A stretch of DNA of 64,000 nucleotides from Myxococcales bacterium (lineage in GTDB: Bacteria > Myxococcota > Myxococcia > Myxococcales > Myxococcaceae): the NCBI GenBank assembly GCA_016191815.1, contig JACPVI010000020.1, positions 33,921 to 97,920 on the forward strand. The letters are read 5' to 3'. The position numbers were made by a program, and so were the translations under genes. This document shows, piece after piece, positions 24,559 to 33,956 of the stretch. Position 1 is the first letter of the stretch. Each line of letters begins with the position of its first letter. Under the pieces are notes generated by a model. It did not search any database. It was not told where the DNA came from and saw only the letters and a program-made list of their open reading frames with translations.

Positions 24559-27549
24559 CTACATCGCCCCGGCGCCGGGCATCTCCCCCACCGGGCGGAT
24601 CAGCACCTCTCTGGGCTTGGCGCCGTCCGCCGGGCCCACCAACCCGTCGCGCTCCATGCGCTCGATCATCCGCGCGGCGCGGTTGTAGCCGATGCGCATC
24701 TTCCGCTGGAGCATCGAGATGGACACCGTCCGCATCTCCGCCACCACCGCCAGGGCCTGGTCGTACAGCTCGTCCGACAGCTCGTCGTCCTCCCCGCCGC
24801 CCTCCAACTCCTCGTCGCGCGGCTTGAGGATTGACTCGTCGTAGACCGGCTTGCCCTGAGCCTTGAGGTGGTCCACCGCGCGCTTGATCTCCGTCTCGGA
24901 GACGAACGCCCCATGCACCCGCTGCAAGTGGGCGGAGTTGGGCGGCATGATCAGCATGTCCCCCATCCCGAGCAGCGCCTCCGCGCCCACCGTGCCGAGG
25001 ATGGTCATCGAGTCCGGCTTGGCCCTGAGCATGAAACTCACCCGGGTGGGGAAGTTCGCCTTGATCACCCCGGTCACCACGTCGGTGGAGGGCCGCTGCG
25101 TGGCCAGCATCAGGTGAATGCCGGCGGCGCGCGCCATCTGCGCCAGCCGGGCGATGTACGTCTCCACCTCGCGCGAGGCCACCATCATCAGATCTGCCAG
25201 CTCGTCGATGATCACCACGATGTAGGGCAGCTTCTTCCGCTCCGGCTTGCCACCGCCCGCCTCGGCGCTTTCGGCGGACTCCGCCGAGAGCGTCGCCTCG
25301 TCCACCCGGATCTGCCCCTCCGCCTCGGCCGCCGCCACCTCCGCCTCCACCGCCTCCACCGCCTCGCGAATCTCCTCCGGCCGATTCGGCGAAGGGACAC
25401 CCACCTGCCCACCCTGGTTGGCCCTCGCCAAGGCCTCCTCCTCGCTCTCGCCCTCCGCCACGTCCACGATGAGCAGCTTCTTCTTTGGCTTGGCAGGAGC
25501 GGCGGGTTTCTTCTCCGGCTCGGCCTCTTTCTTGGGCTTGGGCTCGGCCTCCTCCGACCCCTGCTCGACCTGCTTGTTGTACCCGGCGATGTGCCGGACC
25601 CCGGCCTCGGAGAGCAGGTGGTAGCGCCGCTCCATCTCCTCCACCGCCCACCTCAGCGCCAGCGCCGCCTTCTTCGGGTCGGTCACCACCGGCAACAACA
25701 GATGCGGGATGCCCTCGTACACCGACAGCTCGAGCATCTTCGGGTCCACCATGATGAAGCGGACCTCCTCGGGCGTGCTCTTGAGGAGGATGCTCATGAT
25801 CATCGAGTTCACCGCCACCGACTTCCCCGAGCCGGTGGTGCCGGCGATGAGCAGGTGCGGGGCCTTGGCCAGGTCGAGCACGTAGGGCATCCCTTCGATG
25901 TCCTTGCCTACGCACATCGTCAGCCGCGAGGTCGACTTCTGGAAGGCGTCCTGCTCGGCGATCTCCTTGAGGTAGACCGTCTCCCGGTCGCGGTTCGGCA
26001 CCTCGATGCCCACCACTCCCTTGCCCGGGATGGGCGCCACGATGCGCACCCGCATCGCCTCCATCGCCATCGCCAGATCGTCGGCCAAAGAGGCGATCTT
26101 GGAGATCTTGATCCCCGGCCCGGGGAGGAACTCGTACATCGTCACCACCGGCCCCGGGCGGATCTCCACTACCTCCCCGTCGATCCCGAAGTCGGCCAGC
26201 TTGGCCCTTAGCCTCTCCGCGGTGCTGAAGAAGGCCTCCTTGTCCAGGGCCGAGCGCTCCTTGCGGTCGAATTCCAGTACCTCGATCGGCGGCGGGGTGA
26301 AGCTCTTTCGGTCGCCCACGAACTCGAACTGCTCTTGCTCCTTCTTCCGCGAGGGCTTGGGCGGCGCTTTCGGCTCGACGATCACCGGAGTCCTCGCCGC
26401 AGCCGCGATCGCCCTTGGCGTCGCCAGCGCCGGCGATGGCGGAGGCAAGGCCAGCTCGAGCAGCGGCTTGGCTGGTTCCACGGCCAAAGGCGGCGCGGGC
26501 GCGGGCTTCGGACCGGGCGGCGGCGCCTCGGCTGCCGGCTCCGGCGACAACGCGAGGATTGGCGACCTTCGCTTCTTGGGAGGCTGGGACTCCGCCCTCG
26601 GCGGAGGAGCGAGGGACGCGGCCCAGGCCGGATCGGCTCCCGGCCCGAGCAGGGTGAGGCCGAGCGAAGGCGGCGGCTCGCTCATCCTCGCCTCCTCCTT
26701 CTCGCGCTTTCTCTGGGCCCTTGCCTCCTCCGCGGCGCGCGCCAGGCGGTGGGCTTCCTCGGCGACTTGCTCCGCCTCGGCGGCCTCCCTCTCGGCTTCG
26801 AGCACCTTCTCCTCGTCGGCCTCCAGGGAGGCCAGGAAAGCGGCCTCCTCCTCCCGGGCCTTCTGGGCCGCCTCGCGGCGCGCCCTCAGCGCCTCCCTCT
26901 GCGCCGCATAGGCCGCCGCCAAGAGCTCTCCCGACCTTCGCGCGGCCGCGGCAGTCCACCGCCACAGCACTGCGCAGGCCCGGAGGAAGCCGAGCCGCGT
27001 CCCCACGATGAGCGCCGCCACGCACAGCGCGCTCACCACCACCACCGTGCCCACCACGGAGAACAGCCCGCAGAGCACCTCGGCCACCGAGCGGCCGATC
27101 GCTCCACCCGGCGGATGGCTCGCCTCCGGCGCGCCGCCCATCACCAACTGGGCGAGGACCGCGCCCCCCACCGACAGCACCGCCAGGCAGGCGAGCTGTG
27201 GCCACCTCCTCCTCTCGCGCGAGCCCAAGAGGGCCGCCAAGGCGGCGTACAGGCCGGCCGCCGGCAACAAGTACGCGCACACGCCCCAGAGCCCTCGCAG
27301 GGCCTCCGCCATCGCGTGCCCTACCGGGCCTACCGCGTTGTGGAAGCCAGGGCCGACCCGGTCCTGGGCGTCGTAGGTGCCGACCGCCAAGAGGCAGAGA
27401 ATCGACGCCGCCGCGAGGAAAACCGCCGCGATCGCCCGCCTGCCGACCCCGGGGGCTTTCAGCTTCTGGTCCTGGATGGCCCGCTTCCGGACAGCAATCC
27501 GCTGCCTGGAGAGGACCGACTTCTCCGCCCTGGCACGCCTGGCCGCCAT
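24559..27549 (-). CDS. ftsK: DNA translocase FtsK with an insert in the motor domain
   Basis: 996 residues. Four N-terminal membrane helices (residues about 24-160), a coiled-coil and Pro-rich linker (about 160-430), the motor with alpha/beta RecA-like domains (Walker A GTTGSGKSVAV; VDPKMLELSVYEGIPHLLLPVV), and the C-terminal gamma winged helix that reads KOPS (SISMLQRKMRIGYNRAARMIERME). Between GYNKQ and LPYIVVIIDELADL there are about 110 extra residues, Lys/Glu/Ala-rich, coded by about 25234-25570; in typical FtsK this gap is only a few residues long. The ATG at 27549 is the first that gives a sensible N-terminus; the much longer upstream frame is GC-driven. Acts at the septum to pump DNA towards dif. 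Confidence 0.94.
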   Translation of the reverse strand: MAARRARAEKSVLSRQRIAVRKRAIQDQKLKAPGVGRRAIAAVFLAAASILCLLAVGTYDAQDRVGPGFHNAVGPVGHAMAEALRGLWGVCAYLLPAAGLYAALAALLGSRERRRWPQLACLAVLSVGGAVLAQLVMGGAPEASHPPGGAIGRSVAEVLCGLFSVVGTVVVVSALCVAALIVGTRLGFLRACAVLWRWTAAAARRSGELLAAAYAAQREALRARREAAQKAREEEAAFLASLEADEEKVLEAEREAAEAEQVAEEAHRLARAAEEARAQRKREKEEARMSEPPPSLGLTLLGPGADPAWAASLAPPPRAESQPPKKRRSPILALSPEPAAEAPPPGPKPAPAPPLAVEPAKPLLELALPPPSPALATPRAIAAAARTPVIVEPKAPPKPSRKKEQEQFEFVGDRKSFTPPPIEVLEFDRKERSALDKEAFFSTAERLRAKLADFGIDGEVVEIRPGPVVTMYEFLPGPGIKISKIASLADDLAMAMEAMRVRIVAPIPGKGVVGIEVPNRDRETVYLKEIAEQDAFQKSTSRLTMCVGKDIEGMPYVLDLAKAPHLLIAGTTGSGKSVAVNSMIMSILLKSTPEEVRFIMVDPKMLELSVYEGIPHLLLPVVTDPKKAALALRWAVEEMERRYHLLSEAGVRHIAGYNKQVEQGSEEAEPKPKKEAEPEKKPAAPAKPKKKLLIVDVAEGESEEEALARANQGGQVGVPSPNRPEEIREAVEAVEAEVAAAEAEGQIRVDEATLSAESAESAEAGGGKPERKKLPYIVVIIDELADLMMVASREVETYIARLAQMARAAGIHLMLATQRPSTDVVTGVIKANFPTRVSFMLRAKPDSMTILGTVGAEALLGMGDMLIMPPNSAHLQRVHGAFVSETEIKRAVDHLKAQGKPVYDESILKPRDEELEGGGEDDELSDELYDQALAVVAEMRTVSISMLQRKMRIGYNRAARMIERMERDGLVGPADGAKPREVLIRPVGEMPGAGAM

Positions 27550-27645
27550 CTGCACCTCGCGTCTGCTCGGCCGCTTGCAGGGCCGTAGCAGCCTGTAGTC
27601 GCCGACCGCTGCGAGTGTAGGAGGGGGGTGAGGTCCGGCAAGTTT

Positions 27646-27698
27646 TCGGCGGCGCGTAAAGGTCGGCGGCGCGTAAAGGTCGACGCTCGACGGTCGAA
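27646..27698. repeat. Tandem 17-base duplication next to a TCGA palindrome
   Basis: TCGGCGGCGCGTAAAGG occurs twice in a row (27646-27662 and 27663-27679). It is followed by TCGACGCTCGACGGTCGA (27680-27697), made of the same GTCGA units as the palindrome at 20280-20413. Lies in the 189-base spacer between ftsK (minus) and the zinc-ribbon gene (plus), where both promoters should be. It may be an operator pair or replication-slippage product. Confidence 0.7.
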
Positions 27699-27738
27699 GG
27701 GATAGGTTCAAAGCCCCCAAGGAGGGAAGACCAGCTCC

Positions 27739-29235
27739 ATGGATGTCCGCTGTGAGCGGTGCAAGACCGAGTACGAGTTCGACGACGCGCGAATCACCGA
27801 GGCGGGCGTCACGGTCAAGTGCACCACCTGCGGGCACGTCTTCAAGGTGAAGAAGAAAGCCCTGGTCTTCACCGTGCCGGTCAAGCCCGGCGAGGCGGAG
27901 TCCGAGCAGGGAAGGCCGGCGGCCCCGCCTCCTCCGCCCCAGCGCGAGTGGAAGGTGCGCCAGGCCAACGGCAACGTCTTCACCTTCAAGGAGCTGACCA
28001 CCCTCCAGAAGTGGATCGTCGAGCGGAAGGTGAGCCGCGACGACGAGATCAGCCTCACTGGAGAGAGCTGGAAGCGGCTGGGGAACATCGCCGAGCTGGC
28101 CAGCTTCTTCCAGGTGGTCGACGAGGCGCAGAAGGCCTCGCAGCTCGCCGCGCTGCAGAACCAGGCCATGCTCGGGTACGGTGCCCCGTTGGTCACCCCG
28201 GCCGGCGGCTACCCGATGCCGAAGGTTCCCGGCGCCCCGGAGCCGACGCCTCCCTACCAGAACCAGGCCTACCGCGCCCCCACCCCGGTGCAGTTGACCC
28301 CGGCGGTGGCCGCTCCACAGCTTGCCCCGGTGGCTCCGGTCCCGGTGGCGCCCGCGCCTCAAGCGCCCTTGCCGACTCCCGCCCCGATGCCGCTTTTGCA
28401 GCCGGCGGTGGTGGTACTCCAGCAACCTTTGGCCCAGGCTCCCGCCGCACCGGGCCCCTCGGCCATCGGGCGGCCTCACCGGGACTCGCGGGAGCCGGCC
28501 TTCGTCCACTCGCGCTCGATGGCCGCCGAGGACGACGACCTCGAGGCCGCCTTCCGCAAGAAGGGCGGCGCGGGAAAGTGGATCGTCCTGTTGCTCTTGC
28601 TGGCCGGCGGCGGCGGCGGCGGTTACTGGTACTACTTTCACTACCTCCCCCAGCAGCAGGCGGCGGCCGAGGCCGAGAAGGCCAGGCTCGAAGCCGAGCG
28701 GCTGGCCGAGGAGCGCGCCCAGGAGGAAGAGCGGGCCCGCGCCGAGCAGGAGCGCAAGAAGAAGGAGGAGGCGGAGCGGGCGGCAAAGCTGGCAGCGGCG
28801 GATGCGGGCGCCGACGCGGGGACGGTCCTGGCGGCGGCGAGCGACGCCGGGGTCAAGCCCAAGCCCGAGCCGGTGCGCGACTTCGACTACTGGCTGGCGC
28901 AGGCGGACCGGCTGCGAGAGCGCGAGCGTTCCGAGGCGGCCCTCGAGGCCTACGGCAAGGCGGCGGACCTCGCCCCGGACCGGGCGGAGCCGATGGCGGG
29001 GAGGGGGATGGCCCTCTTGGACATGGGCCAGACGCTCCAGGCGGAGGCGGCCTTCCAGCAGGCCCTCAAGGCCAACTCGCGCTACGGCGTGGCGCTGATG
29101 GGGCTGGCGGAGGCGTACCGGGCGCAGGGGAAGAAGGAGCAGGCCGTCCGCTATTACGAGAAGTACCTCGACGTGCTGCCCAACGGCGCCGAAGCCCCGG
29201 TCGCCAGGAACGCCATCGAGAGGCTGAAGCAGTAG
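27739..29235 (+). CDS. MJ0042-type zinc-ribbon protein with membrane helix and TPR domain
   Basis: 498 residues. The N-terminal zinc finger (MDVRCERCKTEYEFDDARI...VKCTTCGHVFKV) is the MJ0042/zinc-ribbon type found on many myxobacterial signalling proteins. Next comes a GYF-like region (EWKVRQANGNVFTFKELTTLQKWI in pieces), a long Pro/Ala-rich linker, a membrane helix (residues about 283-300, WIVLLLLLAGGGGGGYWYYF), a coiled coil rich in Glu/Arg/Ala, and TPR repeats at the C-terminus (about 385-495). ATG at 27739 has AAGGAGGG about 13 bases upstream. It heads the operon with the zf-TFIIB protein and gatCAB; role unknown. Confidence 0.8.
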   Translation: MDVRCERCKTEYEFDDARITEAGVTVKCTTCGHVFKVKKKALVFTVPVKPGEAESEQGRPAAPPPPPQREWKVRQANGNVFTFKELTTLQKWIVERKVSRDDEISLTGESWKRLGNIAELASFFQVVDEAQKASQLAALQNQAMLGYGAPLVTPAGGYPMPKVPGAPEPTPPYQNQAYRAPTPVQLTPAVAAPQLAPVAPVPVAPAPQAPLPTPAPMPLLQPAVVVLQQPLAQAPAAPGPSAIGRPHRDSREPAFVHSRSMAAEDDDLEAAFRKKGGAGKWIVLLLLLAGGGGGGYWYYFHYLPQQQAAAEAEKARLEAERLAEERAQEEERARAEQERKKKEEAERAAKLAAADAGADAGTVLAAASDAGVKPKPEPVRDFDYWLAQADRLRERERSEAALEAYGKAADLAPDRAEPMAGRGMALLDMGQTLQAEAAFQQALKANSRYGVALMGLAEAYRAQGKKEQAVRYYEKYLDVLPNGAEAPVARNAIERLKQ

Positions 29236-29254
29236 CAAACGACGGAGACGCGGG

Positions 29255-29581
29255 ATGCCCGAGTTCGAGAAGCCCTCCAGCCTGGAAGACGAGTACTTCG
29301 CGCGCGAGGAGATCGAGAAGAAACGCAAGCTGGCGCTCAAGCAGGCCGACGAGCTGGCCGCCCGGGAGCGCGAGGAGCGCAAGAAGCTGCACTTCATGAA
29401 GTGCCCCAAGTGCGGAATGGACCTGCAAGCCCTGAAGAAGGGGCCGGTGGAGATCGACACCTGCTTCAACTGCAAGGGCATCTGGCTGGACTCGGGCGAG
29501 CTGGAGCAGCTGCTCTCCGCCGGCCCGGAGCAGAGCGGCGGGGTGATGCGGGCGGTGCTCGGCATCTTCCGGAAGAAATGA
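29255..29581 (+). CDS. zf-TFIIB domain protein
   Basis: 108 residues. Charged coiled-coil N-terminus (residues 1-45), then the zf-TFIIB motif: CPKCGMDLQ...[19 protein letters not shown], with four Cys as zinc ligands. The family is small and uncharacterised. The stop overlaps the gatC start (ATGA), so it is translationally coupled to the amidotransferase operon. 19 bases separate it from the upstream TPR gene. Confidence 0.85.
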   Translation: MPEFEKPSSLEDEYFAREEIEKKRKLALKQADELAAREREERKKLHFMKCPKCGMDLQALKKGPVEIDTCFNCKGIWLDSGELEQLLSAGPEQSGGVMRAVLGIFRKK

Positions 29582-29865
29582 GGCTCACCCTCGAGCAGGT
29601 CCGGCACGTCGCCGGCCTGGCCAGGCTAAAGCTCGGCCCCGAGGAGGAGCAGCGCTATCAGCAGCAGCTCTCCGCCATCCTGGAGGCGATGGAGAAGCTG
29701 CGGGAGCTGGACACCGAGTCCGTCGAGCCGACCAGCCACTCCACCCTGTCGGGCTTCCTCTGGCGCGAAGACCTCTCCCGCCAGAGCCTGGAAGTGGAGA
29801 AGGCCTTGGCCAACGCTCCGGAGAAGGTGGGCACCGCCTTCTCGGTGCCGAAGATCATCGAGTAG
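29578..29865 (+). CDS. gatC: Aspartyl/glutamyl-tRNA amidotransferase subunit C
   Basis: 95 residues: [20 protein letters not shown] and the later VEPTSHST...REDLSRQSL, ending in [13 protein letters not shown]. GatC is the chaperone subunit that holds GatA and GatB together; the complex converts Glu-tRNA(Gln) and Asp-tRNA(Asn) to the amidated forms. Start overlaps the preceding stop by ATGA. gatA starts 2 bases after its stop. Confidence 0.95.
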   Translation: MRLTLEQVRHVAGLARLKLGPEEEQRYQQQLSAILEAMEKLRELDTESVEPTSHSTLSGFLWREDLSRQSLEVEKALANAPEKVGTAFSVPKIIE

Positions 29866-29867
29866 CC

Positions 29868-31324
<1,457 letters not shown>

Positions 31325-31328
<4 letters not shown>

Positions 31329-32764
31329 GCGCGAGCGACTTCCAGCCGGTGATCGGCCTCGAGGTGCACGCCCAGCTGCTCACCCGGTCGAAGATCTTCT
31401 GCTCCTGCTCGACGGAGTTCGGTGCCCCGCCCAACCACCACACCTGCCCGGTCTGCCTCGGGCTGCCCGGCGTCTTACCAGTGTTGAACCGGCGGGTGGT
31501 GGAGATGGCGGTGCTCACCGGCCTCGCGCTCGGGTGCGAAATCCAAAGGCGCAGCGTCTGGTCCCGGAAGAACTACTTCTACCCGGACCTGCCGAAGGGC
31601 TACCAGATCACCCAGTACGACCAGCCGATCTGCGAGCAGGGGCGGCTGCTCATCGACGGTGAGGGCGGCGAGCGGGCCATCCGCATCCGCCGCGTCCACA
31701 TGGAGGAGGACGCCGGGAAGAGCGTGCACGACCCGGTCAGGGGAATCTCACTGGTGGACTTGAACCGGGCCGGAGTGCCGCTCTTGGAGATCGTCAGCGA
31801 GCCGGACCTGAGGAGCCCCGAGGAGGCCGCCGAGTACATGCGCTCGCTGCGAGACCTCTTGGTCTACCTCGGGGTGAACGACGGCAACCTCGAGGAGGGC
31901 TCGCTGCGCTGCGACGCCAACGTCTCGGTGATGCCCAAGGGGTCGGCGCAGCTCGGCACCCGGACCGAGCTGAAGAACCTGAACTCCTACCGCTTCTTGC
32001 AGAAGGCGATCGAGCTGGAGATCGCCAGGCAGGTCTTGGTGCTCGAGTCGGGCGGGAAGGTCGAGCAGGAGACGCGATTGTTCGACGCGGAGCGGGGCGA
32101 GACCAGGTCGATGCGCTCGAAGGAAGAGGCGCACGACTACCGCTACTTCCCCGAGCCCGACCTGCCGCCGCTGGTGCTGGACGAAGGGCTGGTCGAGGCG
32201 CAGGCCAAGGCGCTGCCCGAATTGCCGCGCGCGAAGCTCGAGCGTTTCCGGACCCAGTACGGGCTCCCGGCCTACGACGCGAAGCTCCTCACCTCCGAGC
32301 GGCCGCTGGCGGACTACTTCGAGGCGGTGGCCGCCGGCTACAGGGACTACAAGAAGCTCTCCAACTGGTTCTTGGGGGAGCTCTTGAGGCTGCTCAAGGA
32401 GCAGCCCACGCCAATCGCGGCGCTGAAGATCGGACCCGGCCATTTCGCGGCGCTGCTCTCCTCGGTGGACCGGGGGGAGATCTCCGCCGGCGCGGGCAAG
32501 GAGGTCCTCGCCGAGATGTTCCGCACTGGCGCGGCCCCGCAGACGGTGATCGCCGAGCGGGGCCTGGCCCAGGTGAGCGATCAGTCGGCGATCGAGGCCC
32601 TGGTGGACGAGGTCCTGGCGAAGAACCCGTCCGAGGCGGAGAAGTACCGGGCGGGCAAGAGGCAGGTCTTCGGCTTCTTCGTCGGGCAGGTGATGAAGGC
32701 GATGAAGGGGAAGGCGAACCCGCAGGTGGTGAACGAGCTCTTGCGGAAGAAGCTGGGCGGGTGA
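31325..32764 (+). CDS. gatB: Aspartyl/glutamyl-tRNA amidotransferase subunit B
   Basis: 479 residues, the kinase-like subunit that phosphorylates the carboxylate of the mischarged aminoacyl-tRNA. Recognised from the N-terminal [16 protein letters not shown]...[12 protein letters not shown], the zinc-ligand Cys residues in that segment, [26 protein letters not shown], and the C-terminal YqeY-like domain ([24 protein letters not shown]). GTG start overlapping the gatA stop. Ends 7 bases before a convergent gene. Confidence 0.97.
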
Positions 32765-32771
32765 GTCTCCG

Positions 32772-33710
32772 CTAGCGCCACACCGCGATGCCCGAGCCGC
32801 CGCCATGCGACCAGTACGCGGCGAGCTGCTCCCGTGACAGCCTCACCGGACCCCGGCGGGAGAGCGGGTCGTTGACCACGTAGCCGCTCGCCGTCTTTCC
32901 CACCACCAGGATGGCGTGGAACCCGGTGAAGCTCGGATAGCCAGGGAAGCCTGTCCGATAGGCTCCCACCGGCCGACCGGTGAGGACCACCATCCGCCCG
33001 GCGGCGAGCTGGGCGTCGAGGCCGCCCCGGCTCATGCCCTTGGCCTTCAGCCCCAGGCGCAGCGCGCCGCGGAGGATCTCGCCCTCGTTCACCGCGTCGC
33101 CGTCGTCGGTGTTGCCGGTCATGTGCCGGCGAGTCCGGTCGATGCTCTGCTCCACCGTGAGCCCCTTGGGCTCGAGCCCGAAGGCCTTCACCGCCATCGC
33201 CAGGCTCGCCGGGCCGCAGTTGCTGCTCCGGAGCGGACCGGTCGGGTTGAAACGGCTGCGGTACTGCTGCTTGAAGATGCCGACCGGATTCCTCAACGCC
33301 TCGGCGACCCAAGGCCGCCCATCGCCCCCGGGGCGCGGCGAAGCGCCTCCGCCGGTCTCCTTGGGAGCTGGGGCAGGCGCGGGCGCCTTCTTTGCCTGCC
33401 CGGAGGAGGGCACCAGTGCCGCCAGTGGCACGCCGGCCCGCTGGGCGATCACCCACAGGCTGTCCCCGCGCTGCACCACCACATGGCGCGGCCGCGCAGA
33501 GCTCGGTGGCGCGGCCGATTGAGAACCGACCGAGCCCGTCTCGCTCCCAGGCAGGGCGACCCGCTGGCCCGAGTAGATGAGACGCGGATTCCTGATTCCC
33601 GGGTTGGCCTTGATCAGCTCGGCGAGCGAAACCTTCGCCCGGCTCGCGATCGCCCAGAGCGAATCGCCTCTCCGCACGGTGACGTACACGACTTCATCCC
33701 CTGTTCTCAC
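32772..33710 (-). CDS. LysM-repeat protein with C39-like peptidase domain
   Basis: 312 residues. Two LysM motifs (VTVRRGDSLWAIASRAKVSL...NPRLIYSGQRVALP, and VVQRGDSLWVIAQRAGVPL) bind peptidoglycan. A Pro/Ala linker leads to a papain-like C39 domain with Cys in SSNCGPASLAMA, His in GFHAILVVGK and Asp in VVNDPLSR. This suggests a cell-wall-associated Cys peptidase or toxin/effector-processing enzyme. The start is uncertain: GTG at 33710 or 33689; neither gives a signal peptide, so secretion may be non-classical or the real start lies further upstream. Convergent with gatB (7 bases between stops). Confidence 0.65.
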   Translation of the reverse strand: MRTGDEVVYVTVRRGDSLWAIASRAKVSLAELIKANPGIRNPRLIYSGQRVALPGSETGSVGSQSAAPPSSARPRHVVVQRGDSLWVIAQRAGVPLAALVPSSGQAKKAPAPAPAPKETGGGASPRPGGDGRPWVAEALRNPVGIFKQQYRSRFNPTGPLRSSNCGPASLAMAVKAFGLEPKGLTVEQSIDRTRRHMTGNTDDGDAVNEGEILRGALRLGLKAKGMSRGGLDAQLAAGRMVVLTGRPVGAYRTGFPGYPSFTGFHAILVVGKTASGYVVNDPLSRRGPVRLSREQLAAYWSHGGGSGIAVWR

Positions 33711-33875
33711 CCTTTGAGAAGGTTCTCGAACCTCGGCGGCCGGCGGTTGTCCGGGGGGTTGCGGTGGAACGAGGGGGCGACACCGGAGAAGTCGCTGCTG
33801 ACCGGAAACCGGACGCTCTCGGCGCTTTCTGCGCAACCAGCCGGACGTGATGCGCAAACGGAAGGGGCCCGAGGG

Positions 33876-33893
33876 CGTCACCCCGAGGTGACG
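33876..33893. promoter_or_regulatory. GTCACC-N4-GGTGAC dyad, first copy
   Basis: CGTCACC CCGA GGTGACG is a perfect 7-base dyad with a 4-base centre, 63 bases upstream of the lipoprotein ATG at 33957 and 166 bases from the divergent LysM gene. An almost identical dyad is at 61110-61125, again between divergent genes with a lipoprotein. A shared transcription factor site is plausible. Confidence 0.45.
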
Positions 33894-33956
33894 CGGGCGA
33901 TCCGCCGCGGTACGCGAGGTGCAGTGGCCCGGCGCGACTTTCGCCGGAGCTTCCAC

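Noticed and set aside
27550..29607. A 686-codon N-terminal extension of ftsK
   Set aside because: It is antisense to the zinc-ribbon/TPR gene, and the FtsK membrane region begins normally at 27549.
32916..33956. A 347-codon extension of the lipoprotein at 33957
   Set aside because: It lies antisense to the LysM/C39 gene and has no start signal; the lipobox near 33957 fixes the start.
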